A DNA stretch of 64,000 bases. Origin: Ga0077527 sp038316355 (GTDB taxonomy: Bacteria; Pseudomonadota; Gammaproteobacteria; Burkholderiales; SG8-41). The translations under genes and the position numbers were made by a program. The stretch is from assembly GCA_038316355.1 (NCBI GenBank), contig JBBQAO010000009.1, forward strand, positions 13,238-77,237, read 5' to 3'. The notes under the pieces were generated by a model. It was not told where the DNA came from, made no database searches, and saw only the letters and a program-made list of their open reading frames with translations. Below, piece by piece: positions 31,917 through 39,992 of the stretch. Every line of letters starts with the position of its first letter. Position 1 is the first letter of the stretch.

Positions 31917-32039
31917 GTCTTGGGAGAAGTCCGGTGCCCGTCGCGGAAGGCGGTTCACAACCGCGGACAGCAGGGAGCTAAAGATACCCAATCCATCCGG
32001 GTGGGGCAAGGCTTAGGTTGTCCGCGGCACCCGGAAGAC
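31917..32039 (+). other. Candidate structured RNA in the gap before phnD
   Basis: The 31893-32365 gap (473 bases) has no convincing gene. Within it, GTCTT (31917-31921) pairs with AAGAC (32035-32039), CCGGTGCC (31931-31938) with 32026-32034 around one bulge, and GCGG (31943-31946) with CCGC (32022-32025). Inside, GCGGTT/AACCGC (31950-31955 with 31959-31964) forms a tight hairpin and 31963-31969 can instead pair with 32019-32025. I cannot match it to a known riboswitch or ncRNA. The rest of the gap shows a TATAAT at 32055-32060 and nothing else clear. Confidence 0.35.
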
Positions 32040-32365
32040 ATCAAAAATATCATTTATAATCAACAACTTATAAAAATAAAAAAAATTCACCGGCATACTC
32101 CGGAGCGGTGCAAGCGGTCGCCCAAAACAGCGATTTTCACGAAAAACCCGAATGTTCGCCGGCGGCCTGCGAGTCCGCGGCGGATACGCAGACCGGGTTC
32201 CGCGGCATTACACTGACTGCCTGAGTTGTTGCCTGGAGATGTGGCCGACGCAAACGGTGAAGCGGCGAATCGCTGCGGGCAGATGCTGTTGTGGAAGCGC
32301 CACGACAAATGGTGGCGGAATAAAACAGAAAAATTCAAATCGTCAATCTACAAAGGAGGTGGACC

Positions 32366-33400
32366 ATGGTTGTGTTCAGGAATCTGCTGGCAGGGATATT
32401 GGTCGCGTTGTGGGCCGCAGTTTTGCCGTCCGCATTTGCCCAGTCCGACGATTGCAGGAACCGGGGGCAACTCGACAATCTGTATTGCGATGAAAACAGG
32501 GATCTGGTGGCGGATACGCCCAAGGATCCGAAGCGGCTGAAAAATCCTTCCACGCTGGTCTTCACCTACACACCGGTGGAAGACCCCGCCGTTTACGAAA
32601 ACGCATTCAAACCCTTCCTTGAACATCTGGGCAAATGCACCGGCAAGCGCGTTGTTTATTACTCGGTAAATTCCAATGCTGCGGAGATCGAAGCGATGCG
32701 CGCCGGGCGCCTGCATGTCGGCGGATTTTCCACCGGGCCAACAGGGTTTGCCGTCAATCTGGCGGGCGCGGTTCCGTTTGCCGTCAAAGGTTACGAGAAG
32801 GATTTCCAGGGTTACAACCTGCTGATGATTGTCAAGAAGGACAGCTCGTACCAGAAACTCGGTGATCTCAAAGGCAGGAAGGTGGCACATACCTCGCCGT
32901 CGTCGAATTCCGGCCATCTCGCGCCGCAGGTGCTGTTCCCGCCCGAAGGGCTGGCGCCGGACAAGGATTACAAGGTGTTGTTCTCCGGCGGCCACGGCCA
33001 GTCGGTGAAAGGCGTGGAGTCCGGCGACTATGACGCGGCGCCGGTGGCCTCAGACGTTTTCTACCGGATGGCGGGGCGCGGAGAAGTCAAAGCCGATGAT
33101 TTCCGCATCATTTACAAGAGCCCGGTGTTCCCGACGTCATCGTTTGCCTATGCCCATGATCTGCACCCGGATCTGGTGAAAACCATGACCAAGTGTTTCT
33201 ACGATTATCGTTTTCCGGAAGACATGAAAAAAACCTTCGGCGGTGCGGACCGTTTTTTCCCGATTACCTACCAGAAGGACTGGGAAGTGGTGCGCAAGAT
33301 TGCCGATGGCACCGGCACACCGTTTAACCGCGCGGCCTACGAGAAAGAAAGTGCGCGTGAGGAGGCGGCGCGCAAGAAGGCTGCCGAAGCCAAGAAGTAA
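32366..33400 (+). CDS. phnD: Phosphonate/phosphite-type ABC transporter, periplasmic binding protein
   Basis: 344 residues, AAGGAGG upstream of the ATG. Signal peptide 1-26 (AVLPSAFAQ). The PhnD-family body includes LVFTYTPVEDPAVYENAFKPFLEHLGKCTGKRVVYYSV, GRLHVGGFSTGPTGFAVN, KVAHTSPSSNSGHLAPQVLF and YDAAPVASDVFYRM. The tail (about 320-344) is Lys/Ala/Glu-rich. Binds a phosphonate, phosphite or related anion and delivers it to PhnE. Its stop overlaps the phnC start (TAATG). No C-P lyase or phosphite dehydrogenase genes are in view, so the ligand is unknown. Confidence 0.9.
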   Translation: MVVFRNLLAGILVALWAAVLPSAFAQSDDCRNRGQLDNLYCDENRDLVADTPKDPKRLKNPSTLVFTYTPVEDPAVYENAFKPFLEHLGKCTGKRVVYYSVNSNAAEIEAMRAGRLHVGGFSTGPTGFAVNLAGAVPFAVKGYEKDFQGYNLLMIVKKDSSYQKLGDLKGRKVAHTSPSSNSGHLAPQVLFPPEGLAPDKDYKVLFSGGHGQSVKGVESGDYDAAPVASDVFYRMAGRGEVKADDFRIIYKSPVFPTSSFAYAHDLHPDLVKTMTKCFYDYRFPEDMKKTFGGADRFFPITYQKDWEVVRKIADGTGTPFNRAAYEKESAREEAARKKAAEAKK

Positions 33401-34179
33401 TGGCCGGGATCCCGGCCGCCGCCCCCGCCACCATCGAGGTGCGCGGGCTGACCAAGGAATACCGTCGCGGCACCCCGGTGCTGCGCGGTATTTCCATCGC
33501 TTTTCCCGATCGCGGCATCACCGCTGTGATCGGCCCTTCCGGCACCGGCAAGTCGACGCTGATCCGCTGCATCAACCGGCTGGTGGAGCCGACCAGCGGC
33601 CAGATCCTGTTCCATGGCGCCGACCTGGTGCAGTTGTCGCGCAAGGCGCTGCGCGAACACCGCCGCCGCATCGGCATGGTGTTCCAGGAATACAACCTGG
33701 TGGAGCGGCTGTCGGTAATGGAAAACGTGCTGTCGGGCAGGCTGGGTTATCTACCGTCGTGGAAGGCGTTTTTGCGCAGATATCCGCCGCAGGACATCGC
33801 CATGGCCTGGGACCTCCTCGAAACCGTGGGCCTGACTCCGCAGGCCAACCAGCGCGCCGATGCGCTGTCCGGCGGCCAGCGCCAGCGCGTCGGCATTGCC
33901 CGGGCGGTCATGCAGCAGCCCGACATCCTGCTGGCCGATGAGCCGACCTCGTCACTGGATCCGAAGACCTCGGTGGAAATCATGGAATTGCTGGTGAGCA
34001 TCACGGATACCCGCCATATCCCGGTCATCGTCAACATCCACAACGTGCCGCTGGCGAAACGTTTCGCCAGTCACGTGATCGGCATGGCCGGCGGCGCCAT
34101 CGTCTACGATGGGCCGCCGGACGGGCTGACCGATGACCACCTGAATCAGATTTACGGCGGCGAGGACTGGCAGGAGTGA
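33400..34179 (+). CDS. phnC: Phosphonate-type ABC transporter ATP-binding protein
   Basis: 259 residues. Complete ABC ATPase: Walker A GPSGTGKSTL (about 47-56), Q-loop VFQEYNLV, signature LSGGQRQRVGIARA, Walker B DILLADEPTSSLD, switch His in NIHNVPLAKRF. The QEYNLVERLSVMENVLSGRLGYL stretch is typical of PhnC. Powers uptake through the two PhnE permeases and is translationally coupled to both neighbours (1-base overlaps). Confidence 0.93.
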   Translation: MAGIPAAAPATIEVRGLTKEYRRGTPVLRGISIAFPDRGITAVIGPSGTGKSTLIRCINRLVEPTSGQILFHGADLVQLSRKALREHRRRIGMVFQEYNLVERLSVMENVLSGRLGYLPSWKAFLRRYPPQDIAMAWDLLETVGLTPQANQRADALSGGQRQRVGIARAVMQQPDILLADEPTSSLDPKTSVEIMELLVSITDTRHIPVIVNIHNVPLAKRFASHVIGMAGGAIVYDGPPDGLTDDHLNQIYGGEDWQE

Positions 34180-34979
34180 TGAATCCGGGCCTGACGGCGC
34201 GGACCCGCCGCCCCGCTTTTTTGCCCAACTGGCCGGCACGGCTGGCATGGCTGGCGCTGATCACCTATGCCTTCTACGCAGCCTCCATCCTTGACGTCAC
34301 CTGGGAGCGCTTCGTCACCGGCCTCGACAACGGTATGCGCTTCATCGCGCGCATGTTCCCGCCGGACACCGGTGCCGCCAAGCTGCAATTGCTGGCCAAA
34401 GGGCTCTACGAATCGATCGAAATGGCGATCATCGCCTCGGCGCTGGGCATTCTGTTGTCGCTGCCGATCGGCCTGCTGGCGGCGCGCAACCTGATGCCGG
34501 CCTGGGTGACGTGGCCGATGCGCCTGTTCATCGCCCTGTGCCGCTCGTTTCACCAGGTCATCATCGCCATCATCTTCGTCAAGGCGGTCGGTTTCGGCGC
34601 ACTGGCCGGAATTCTGGCGCTGACCGTGGCCTCAATCGGTTTCATCGGCAAACTGTTTGCCGAGGCGATTGAGGAGATTTCACTGAAACAGGTCGAGGCC
34701 ATCCGCGCCACCGGCGCGCCGTTCATGAGCGTCATCGCCTATGGCGTGCTGCCGCAGGTGTTGACGCGTTTTGTCGGCTTCGCCACCTACCAGGTGGACT
34801 CCAACCTGCGCAATTCGACCATGGTCGGCATCGTCGGCGCCGGCGGCATCGGCGGCACCATGTTCGCCGCGTTCCAGCGTTTCGATTTCGACTTCCTGCT
34901 GACCATCCTGCTGGCGATCATCGCCGTCATCATGGTCAGCGAAATGCTGCAGAACCAGATCAAGAAACTCTACCAGTGA
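34179..34979 (+). CDS. phnE: Phosphonate-type ABC transporter permease 1
   Basis: 266 residues from ATG at 34179 (TGATG overlap with phnC). About six membrane segments; the permease loop EAIEEISLKQVEAIRATGAPFMSVIAYGVLPQV carries the EAA motif that contacts the ATPase. The STMVGIVGAGGIGGTMF stretch is standard for PhnE. Forms the channel, probably as a heterodimer with the next permease. Confidence 0.92.
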   Translation: MNPGLTARTRRPAFLPNWPARLAWLALITYAFYAASILDVTWERFVTGLDNGMRFIARMFPPDTGAAKLQLLAKGLYESIEMAIIASALGILLSLPIGLLAARNLMPAWVTWPMRLFIALCRSFHQVIIAIIFVKAVGFGALAGILALTVASIGFIGKLFAEAIEEISLKQVEAIRATGAPFMSVIAYGVLPQVLTRFVGFATYQVDSNLRNSTMVGIVGAGGIGGTMFAAFQRFDFDFLLTILLAIIAVIMVSEMLQNQIKKLYQ

Positions 34980-35779
34980 CAAGCGCCGGCAAGCGGCAGG
35001 AATGGCAGCGTTACACGCGGCGCGAACGGCTGGCGCGTTTCGCGCTGTATTTCGGCATCGTGACGGCCTGCGTGGTTTCGCTGCGCACGGTCGAGATCAT
35101 CCCCGAGTTCCTCTACGATGCGCCCGAACAGATGGCGGACCTGCTGCGACGGATGTGGCCGATCGAGTGGCGTTATTACCCCAAGGGCGTGCACGCGGCG
35201 CTGATCGAAACGCTGCACATTGCCACGCTGGGCACGATATTCGCGATTGCGATGGCGTTGCCGCTGGGCATGCTGGCGGCGAACAATGTGACGCCCAACG
35301 CCGGACTCAACTACCTGGCCAAGCTGCTGCTGGTGTCGTCGCGCTCGGTCAATTCGCTGGTCTGGGCGCTGCTGTTCGTCGCCATCTTCGGCCCCGGCGC
35401 GCTGGCCGGCACCATGGCCATCGCTTTCCGCTCCATCGGGTTCGTCGGCAAACTGTTCAGCGAGGCGCTGGAGGAGGCGCGGCCGGGTCCGGTTGAAGCG
35501 CTGCGCAGTTGCGGGGCACCCTGGCCGAGCGTGTTCATCAAGGGTTACTGGCCGCAGGTCGAGCCGGCATTCTGGGGCATTGCGCTGTTCCGCTGGGACA
35601 TCAGCGTGCGCGAGTCCGCAGTGCTGGGACTGGTCGGCGCCGGCGGCATCGGCATGGCCATTGATTCGGCGATGAACCTGTTTCAGTGGGATCGCGTGGC
35701 GCTGATGCTGGTGGTGATATTTGCGGTGGTGCTGATTGCCGAGGTCGTGGTGACGGAGATCCGCAAACGCATTATCTGA
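34976..35779 (+). CDS. phnE: Phosphonate-type ABC transporter permease 2
   Basis: 267 residues from GTG overlapping the previous stop by 4 bases. Same layout as permease 1: EAA loop EALEEARPGPVEALRSCGAPWPSVFIKGYWPQV and SAVLGLVGAGGIGMAID. Tandem phnE genes are common in phosphonate and phosphite systems. The 3' end overlaps the convergent threonine aldolase gene by 8 bases. Confidence 0.92.
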   Translation: MTSAGKRQEWQRYTRRERLARFALYFGIVTACVVSLRTVEIIPEFLYDAPEQMADLLRRMWPIEWRYYPKGVHAALIETLHIATLGTIFAIAMALPLGMLAANNVTPNAGLNYLAKLLLVSSRSVNSLVWALLFVAIFGPGALAGTMAIAFRSIGFVGKLFSEALEEARPGPVEALRSCGAPWPSVFIKGYWPQVEPAFWGIALFRWDISVRESAVLGLVGAGGIGMAIDSAMNLFQWDRVALMLVVIFAVVLIAEVVVTEIRKRII

Positions 35780-36818
35780 TGCTGTGCTGCCAGATGTCCC
35801 TGCACGCGGCGATTGCTGCATCGACCTCGGCATCGCCGATGTGGCGATGAGTCACGAAGCGCAGCGATGACGAGTCTGCCGGACTGACGGCAATGCCCCG
35901 CGCCTTGAAATCCTCCGCCCATTGCGCGGCGCTGCGGCCGCTGGCGCGCAGGCTGACGCGCACGATGTTGGTTTCGATACCTGCCGGATCGACCAGTGAG
36001 GCATCGACTGCATGAAGTCCGGTTGCCAGCCGTTTCGCCGTGGCGTGATCGTCCTGGAGCCGTTCGACCATGGTTTCCAGCGCGACGATACCGGCGGCGG
36101 CGATCAAGCCGGCTTGGCGCATCGCGCCGCCGACCATGCGCCGGAACGGGCGCGCGCGCTCGATGAATGCCTGTGATCCGCATAGCACCGAACCGACCGG
36201 CGCCGACAGGCCTTTCGATACGCAGAAGCAGACCGAATCGGTGTGCTGCGCGATGGTCGATGCGGGCACGCCCAAGGCGATCGCGGCATTAAAAAACCGT
36301 GCGCCGTCGGTATGCACCGGAATGCCGCGCTGTTGCGCGAGTTCGTGGACCATTCTCATGTGCGCCATTGGCAGCACCGTGCCGCCGGCGCTGTTATGCG
36401 TGGTTTCCATGCAGATCAGCGCGGTACCGAAATTGTTACGCGTCATCGGTCGCACGGCCTCACGCAGTGCGCTCTCGTCCATCGCACCGCGCGTGCCTGG
36501 CAGCGGCTTGTAATACACGCCGGCCACCGCCGAGAGTCCGCCGAGTTCGTTATTGAGGATGTGCGCTTTCTGTTCGAGCAGCACTTCGCCGGCGCGCGGG
36601 GTGTGCGCCAGCACCGCCACCAGGTTAGTCATGGTGCCGCTGGGCATGTAGAGGCCGGCGGCTTTGCCGGTCATCTTCGCGGCCAGCGCTTCCAGTCTGA
36701 TCACGGTTTCGTCGCCGTCGCGTGAATCGTCGCCCTGGGTGGCGGTCTGCATCGCGGCGAGCATGGCCGGTGTAGGCCGGGTGACGGTGTCAGTCCTTAA
36801 GTCTATGATTTTATTCAT
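35772..36818 (-). CDS. ltaE: Low-specificity L-threonine aldolase
   Basis: 348 residues. PLP enzyme splitting threonine or allo-threonine to glycine and acetaldehyde. LRTDTVTRPTPAMLAAM, QGDDSRDGDETVIRLEALAA, PSGTMTNLVAVLAH, ETTHNSAGGTVLP and HTDGARFFNAAIALG are all family motifs; the Schiff-base Lys is in VCFCVSKGLSAPVGS. Its start overlaps the HAD gene stop as ATGA, so the two are coexpressed. Can supply glycine or detoxify excess threonine. Confidence 0.94.
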   Translation of the reverse strand: MNKIIDLRTDTVTRPTPAMLAAMQTATQGDDSRDGDETVIRLEALAAKMTGKAAGLYMPSGTMTNLVAVLAHTPRAGEVLLEQKAHILNNELGGLSAVAGVYYKPLPGTRGAMDESALREAVRPMTRNNFGTALICMETTHNSAGGTVLPMAHMRMVHELAQQRGIPVHTDGARFFNAAIALGVPASTIAQHTDSVCFCVSKGLSAPVGSVLCGSQAFIERARPFRRMVGGAMRQAGLIAAAGIVALETMVERLQDDHATAKRLATGLHAVDASLVDPAGIETNIVRVSLRASGRSAAQWAEDFKARGIAVSPADSSSLRFVTHRHIGDAEVDAAIAACRDIWQHSIR

Positions 36819-37615
36819 TTTATATTTGCTTTGAGCAGATGGTCTGCGAGTTCAACAAAACCGGCGCCGGCGGCGGCGACAGTAACATAAGCAGGTTCGT
36901 GCGCCAGGCGGCCGGCGAATTCACAGATGTTGGCGACGCCGACTGCATGCGGGAAATGGCTGAACATCGGCGCATCGTTCGGCGAGTCGCCGACAAAGAC
37001 GTACTCGGCGCGTGCGGCATCCAGATCAATGCCGAAACATTCCGCGTACAGCCGGCGCGTCATCGCCAGCTTGTCGTAGTCGCCGAACCAGCCGTTGACG
37101 TGGATGGAACTGATTTTCGCCGTCAATCCGCAGCTTTGCATGAGCGCGACGATGCGCTGCACGGCGGCATCGGGCAGCCGCGGCACATCTTCGCAAAAAT
37201 CAATGGCAAGATCGGTTTCCCGGTACTGCTGGTCGGCGGCGATGGCGGCGCCGGGCACGGCGGCGAGAATTTCTTCGGCGATGACGGCAAGTGCTGCACG
37301 GTGCTGTGTGCGTATCGCCGGACTGTCAACGTATTGCCGTTGCATCGTGCGCGCGGCGTGATCGTAGCGGAAATAAAACGCACCATTCTCGCCCACCACC
37401 GCATCAACCGGCCACATCCGCGCGATGTGGTCGCACCAGCCGGCTGGCCGGCCGGTGATCGGCACCACGGTCAGGCCGGCGTTGTGCAGGCGCTCGAGCG
37501 CAGTGTAAGCCTGCGCCGTCAACCGGCCGTCGCTGGTGAGCGTGTCGTCGATGTCGCACAGCACGCCGCGTACGACGCGTCGTGCCGCAATGCCGAATGC
37601 CGACAGCGCCTGCAT
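36815..37615 (-). CDS. HAD-superfamily phosphatase (Cof/IIB-like)
   Basis: 266 residues from ATG at 37615: GGAGG is 10 bases upstream, whereas the ATG at 37624 abuts it. HAD motif I VLCDIDDTLTSDGRL (Asp nucleophile and +2 Asp), motif II TGR, cap region with ENGAFYFRYD, motif III/IV VFVGDSPNDAPMF. The IIB type includes sucrose- and mannosyl-3-phosphoglycerate phosphatases, and the GDSPND end favours a sugar phosphate substrate. Specific substrate unknown. Overlaps both neighbours by a few bases. Confidence 0.8.
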   Translation of the reverse strand: MQALSAFGIAARRVVRGVLCDIDDTLTSDGRLTAQAYTALERLHNAGLTVVPITGRPAGWCDHIARMWPVDAVVGENGAFYFRYDHAARTMQRQYVDSPAIRTQHRAALAVIAEEILAAVPGAAIAADQQYRETDLAIDFCEDVPRLPDAAVQRIVALMQSCGLTAKISSIHVNGWFGDYDKLAMTRRLYAECFGIDLDAARAEYVFVGDSPNDAPMFSHFPHAVGVANICEFAGRLAHEPAYVTVAAAGAGFVELADHLLKANIK

Positions 37616-38220
37616 CAGTAACATTCCTCCTGTCCGGCCGGCTGGACCGGGCACACAACGAAGCCGAATCGCGCCGGCACTTCGGCGACGCGTACCGGTT
37701 TGACCCGAATGCGCGTCGTGCCCAGATCCAGGTCCAGCGCCGCATGGTTGCCGGCCTGCAGCGTGTCCAGCGTTGCGGCCAGCGCGGCTTCGCCGGCCTG
37801 CCCGGCGGAGCTGTTGAAGCGCGGCAACAGGGCTTCGAGATCGGCGTCATGCAACAGGCCGATGCCAAGGTCGGTGTCGAGCAGCAATTGCCCGGCATCA
37901 TCAACGTAGGCGGCGTTGATCGCGGTCGCCGCTGTGCCGCTGTGCGAAACCAGCGCCAGCGCTTCGCCCGGCAGCGAAGTCGCGCGATAAACATGCGGCG
38001 TGTAATCCAGCGTGACATAAACGCGTTGCGGCCCGTTCTGGAAAAACCAGCGGCCCTGGTCGTCATGGCTGTAGTTGCGGCCGAAAAAAGCGGCGATGCC
38101 GGGATTGGCGACGCGCTCACCCTTCAGCAGCCAGTGACCGCGGCGGTCGAGCGACAACCAGCCGTAGACCGCCGGCACATTGGGCCACTTGGCCATGCCA
38201 CGAATTACGAGTTCATCCAT
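37615..38220 (-). CDS. Conserved protein of unknown function, first gene of a three-gene unit
   Basis: 201 residues. I recognise it as a conserved proteobacterial hypothetical but cannot give a firm family. It opens MDELVIRGMAKWPNVPAVYGWLSLDRRGHW, then has FQNGPQRVYVTLDYTPHVYR and a C-terminal Cys motif (FGFVVCPVQPAGQEECY). No signal peptide or membrane segment. Its TGA overlaps the HAD start. A short frame at 38213-38347 repeats its N-terminus, overlaps its start by 8 bases and may couple translation. Confidence 0.6.
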   Translation of the reverse strand: MDELVIRGMAKWPNVPAVYGWLSLDRRGHWLLKGERVANPGIAAFFGRNYSHDDQGRWFFQNGPQRVYVTLDYTPHVYRATSLPGEALALVSHSGTAATAINAAYVDDAGQLLLDTDLGIGLLHDADLEALLPRFNSSAGQAGEAALAATLDTLQAGNHAALDLDLGTTRIRVKPVRVAEVPARFGFVVCPVQPAGQEECY

Positions 38221-38347
38221 TGCTGGAATCCTCCGCTACGCCGGCGGTCCGGCGCTGCTTCCCGCAAACGGGCCTGCGGCTAACGGGTCCGCAGCGCGCC
38301 GGCACCTTGGGCCATTTCGCCATGCCGCGAAGCACAAGTTCATCCAT
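38213..38347 (-). pseudogene. N-terminal remnant of a paralogue of the 37615-38220 gene
   Basis: A 44-residue frame starting MDELVLRGMAKWPKVPA, 15 of 17 identical to the start of the next gene, after which similarity stops. Most base differences across the matching 51 bases are silent, so the copy was under selection before it was truncated. It overlaps the start of the intact gene by 8 bases. Confidence 0.6.
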
Positions 38348-38408
38348 GACTTCAATTTATCACAGCCGCGGTCGGGCCCGACCCGGTGTCCGCTGTGCAA
38401 TGCGGATA

Positions 38409-39140
38409 TCAGGCTGACAGGGATCGTGGTGTGGTTTTCGCGGGTGGCAGCAGCCGGGCCAATTCCTTCTTGATCACGGCGTAACACTCACAGGTGCGGG
38501 TTTCCAGTCCGGAGCGCTCAAGCACTGTAATGTGGCCGCGGCGGTAGCTGATAAACCCCGCACGCTGCAACGCCCCGGCCGCTTCCGTAATACCTTCCCG
38601 GCGCACGCCGAGCGTGTTCGCGATCAATTCCTGCGTCATGATTAATTCGCGTGATGAGGCGCGATCTACGGTAAACAACAGCCAGCGGCACAACTGTTGT
38701 TCCACGGAGTGGTGCCGGTTGCACGCCGCAGTTTGCGCCATTACGGTGATCAGCCCCTGGGTATAACGCAGCAACAAGAGTTGCAGCGCTCCGCCACGCT
38801 CGAATTCCCCTTTAAGGAGACTTGCCTTGAGCCGGTAGCCGTAACCCGCGGTCTGCACCACCGCCGAACTGGGCGTGGTATCTCCCCCGGTGAACAGCGA
38901 AATGCCGACGATGCCTTCGTTGCCCACGCCCGCAGTCTCGGCTGAGGCGCCGGATTCCATGACATAGTGCAGCGAGACGATGGCGGTGGTCGGAAAATAG
39001 GCGTGCTGCAGCTTTCCACCGGGTTCGTAGAGCATTTCGCCAAGCAGCATCGGAACCAGTTCCAGATGCGCAGCCAGATGCCCGAACTCCGCTGTCGGCA
39101 GGGCGGCAAGCAGATGATTTTGATGTGGATTATGCTGCAC
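38409..39140 (-). CDS. Crp/Fnr family transcription regulator
   Basis: 243 residues. The N-terminal cyclic-nucleotide-binding-type beta barrel lacks the Fnr N-terminal Cys cluster (AYFPTTAIVSLHYVMESGASAETAGVGNEGIVGISLF), then a dimer helix and an HTH with LIMTQELIANTLGVRREGITEAAGALQRAGFI. This sub-type (QQLCRWLL...TQE.IA..LGVRREG.T.AA) is common in proteobacteria with hybrid kinases. Ligand unknown. It is 30 bases downstream of a receiver-PAS protein and likely in the same transcript. Confidence 0.88.
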   Translation of the reverse strand: MQHNPHQNHLLAALPTAEFGHLAAHLELVPMLLGEMLYEPGGKLQHAYFPTTAIVSLHYVMESGASAETAGVGNEGIVGISLFTGGDTTPSSAVVQTAGYGYRLKASLLKGEFERGGALQLLLLRYTQGLITVMAQTAACNRHHSVEQQLCRWLLFTVDRASSRELIMTQELIANTLGVRREGITEAAGALQRAGFISYRRGHITVLERSGLETRTCECYAVIKKELARLLPPAKTTPRSLSA

Positions 39141-39170
39141 GGAGATCGCTCGCAGTCGACGTCAAAGCTT

Positions 39171-39992
39171 CTATTTTTGTGCGGTGATTTCCACGCCGAT
39201 GCCGCGGTAACCGATGAAGCGGCAGGTCTCGTCGAACTTGGGTTCTCCGCTGACCCGAAACCTTTGTTGCGAGCCGTCGCTATTGACACGGCTGAAGACG
39301 AAATCCAGAAAGGGCTGTCGTGCGGCAATGGTGTTTCGCAGCCATTCCTGCTCCGCCTCATTCCAGCCGGTTACCGGGGCGCTGTCGCCATTTCCCGCCA
39401 GGGCGTGGACCCGGATGCCGAGCATTTCCAGGACCGGCCCGGAAACCTTGCTGAAGTTGCCCTGCTCGTCCTGTTCCCAGTACCAATCGGAGGCCAGTTC
39501 CGTCAGGCTGCGATAGCGGGCTTCGCTTTCGCGCAGCTCGGCGGTGCGTTCGCGCACGGTTTGTTCCAGTTGCTGGTTGTGCTGATCGAGTTTCTTGTAC
39601 AGCAGCCGCACTTCAAGCATGTTGCGGATGCGCGTCTTGGCCTCGACCAGATCAAACGGCTTGCTGATGAAATCCTTGGCCCCGGCCTGCAGCGCCCGCA
39701 ATTTATGTCCGGGTTGGGCGGTGATCACCAGGACCGGAAGGTAACCGTCCGCATCGTTGGTCTTGAGGGCTTCAATCACCTGGAAGCCGTCCATGCCGGG
39801 CATCTGCAGGTCGAGCAGGATCAGGTCATAGCGGTTTTTGCGATGCAGCGCGCAGACTTCTTGCGGATTCATGGTCGAGGCAACACAGCTGTAGCCGGCT
39901 TCACGCAGTAATTCTTCAAGCAGGCGGACATTGGCCTCCTGATCATCCACAATCAGGATGTTGGCGTCGAGAATCTCCTGTACGGTAATCAT
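39171..39992 (-). CDS. Response regulator with C-terminal PAS domain
   Basis: 273 residues. Receiver domain 10-125 with DD pocket (VDDQE) and phospho-acceptor D61 (LILLDLQMPGMDG), then a coiled coil (YKKLDQHNQQLEQTVRERTAELRESEARYRSL) and a PAS/PAC domain to the end. No output enzyme or DNA-binding domain, so it probably acts through partner proteins. The start overlaps the hybrid kinase stop (ATGA). Confidence 0.85.
   Translation of the reverse strand: MITVQEILDANILIVDDQEANVRLLEELLREAGYSCVASTMNPQEVCALHRKNRYDLILLDLQMPGMDGFQVIEALKTNDADGYLPVLVITAQPGHKLRALQAGAKDFISKPFDLVEAKTRIRNMLEVRLLYKKLDQHNQQLEQTVRERTAELRESEARYRSLTELASDWYWEQDEQGNFSKVSGPVLEMLGIRVHALAGNGDSAPVTGWNEAEQEWLRNTIAARQPFLDFVFSRVNSDGSQQRFRVSGEPKFDETCRFIGYRGIGVEITAQK

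Noticed and set aside
31917..32039. RNase P RNA or a cobalamin riboswitch
   Set aside because: A short AGTCCGG similarity exists, but the universal RNase P core and the B12 box are missing.
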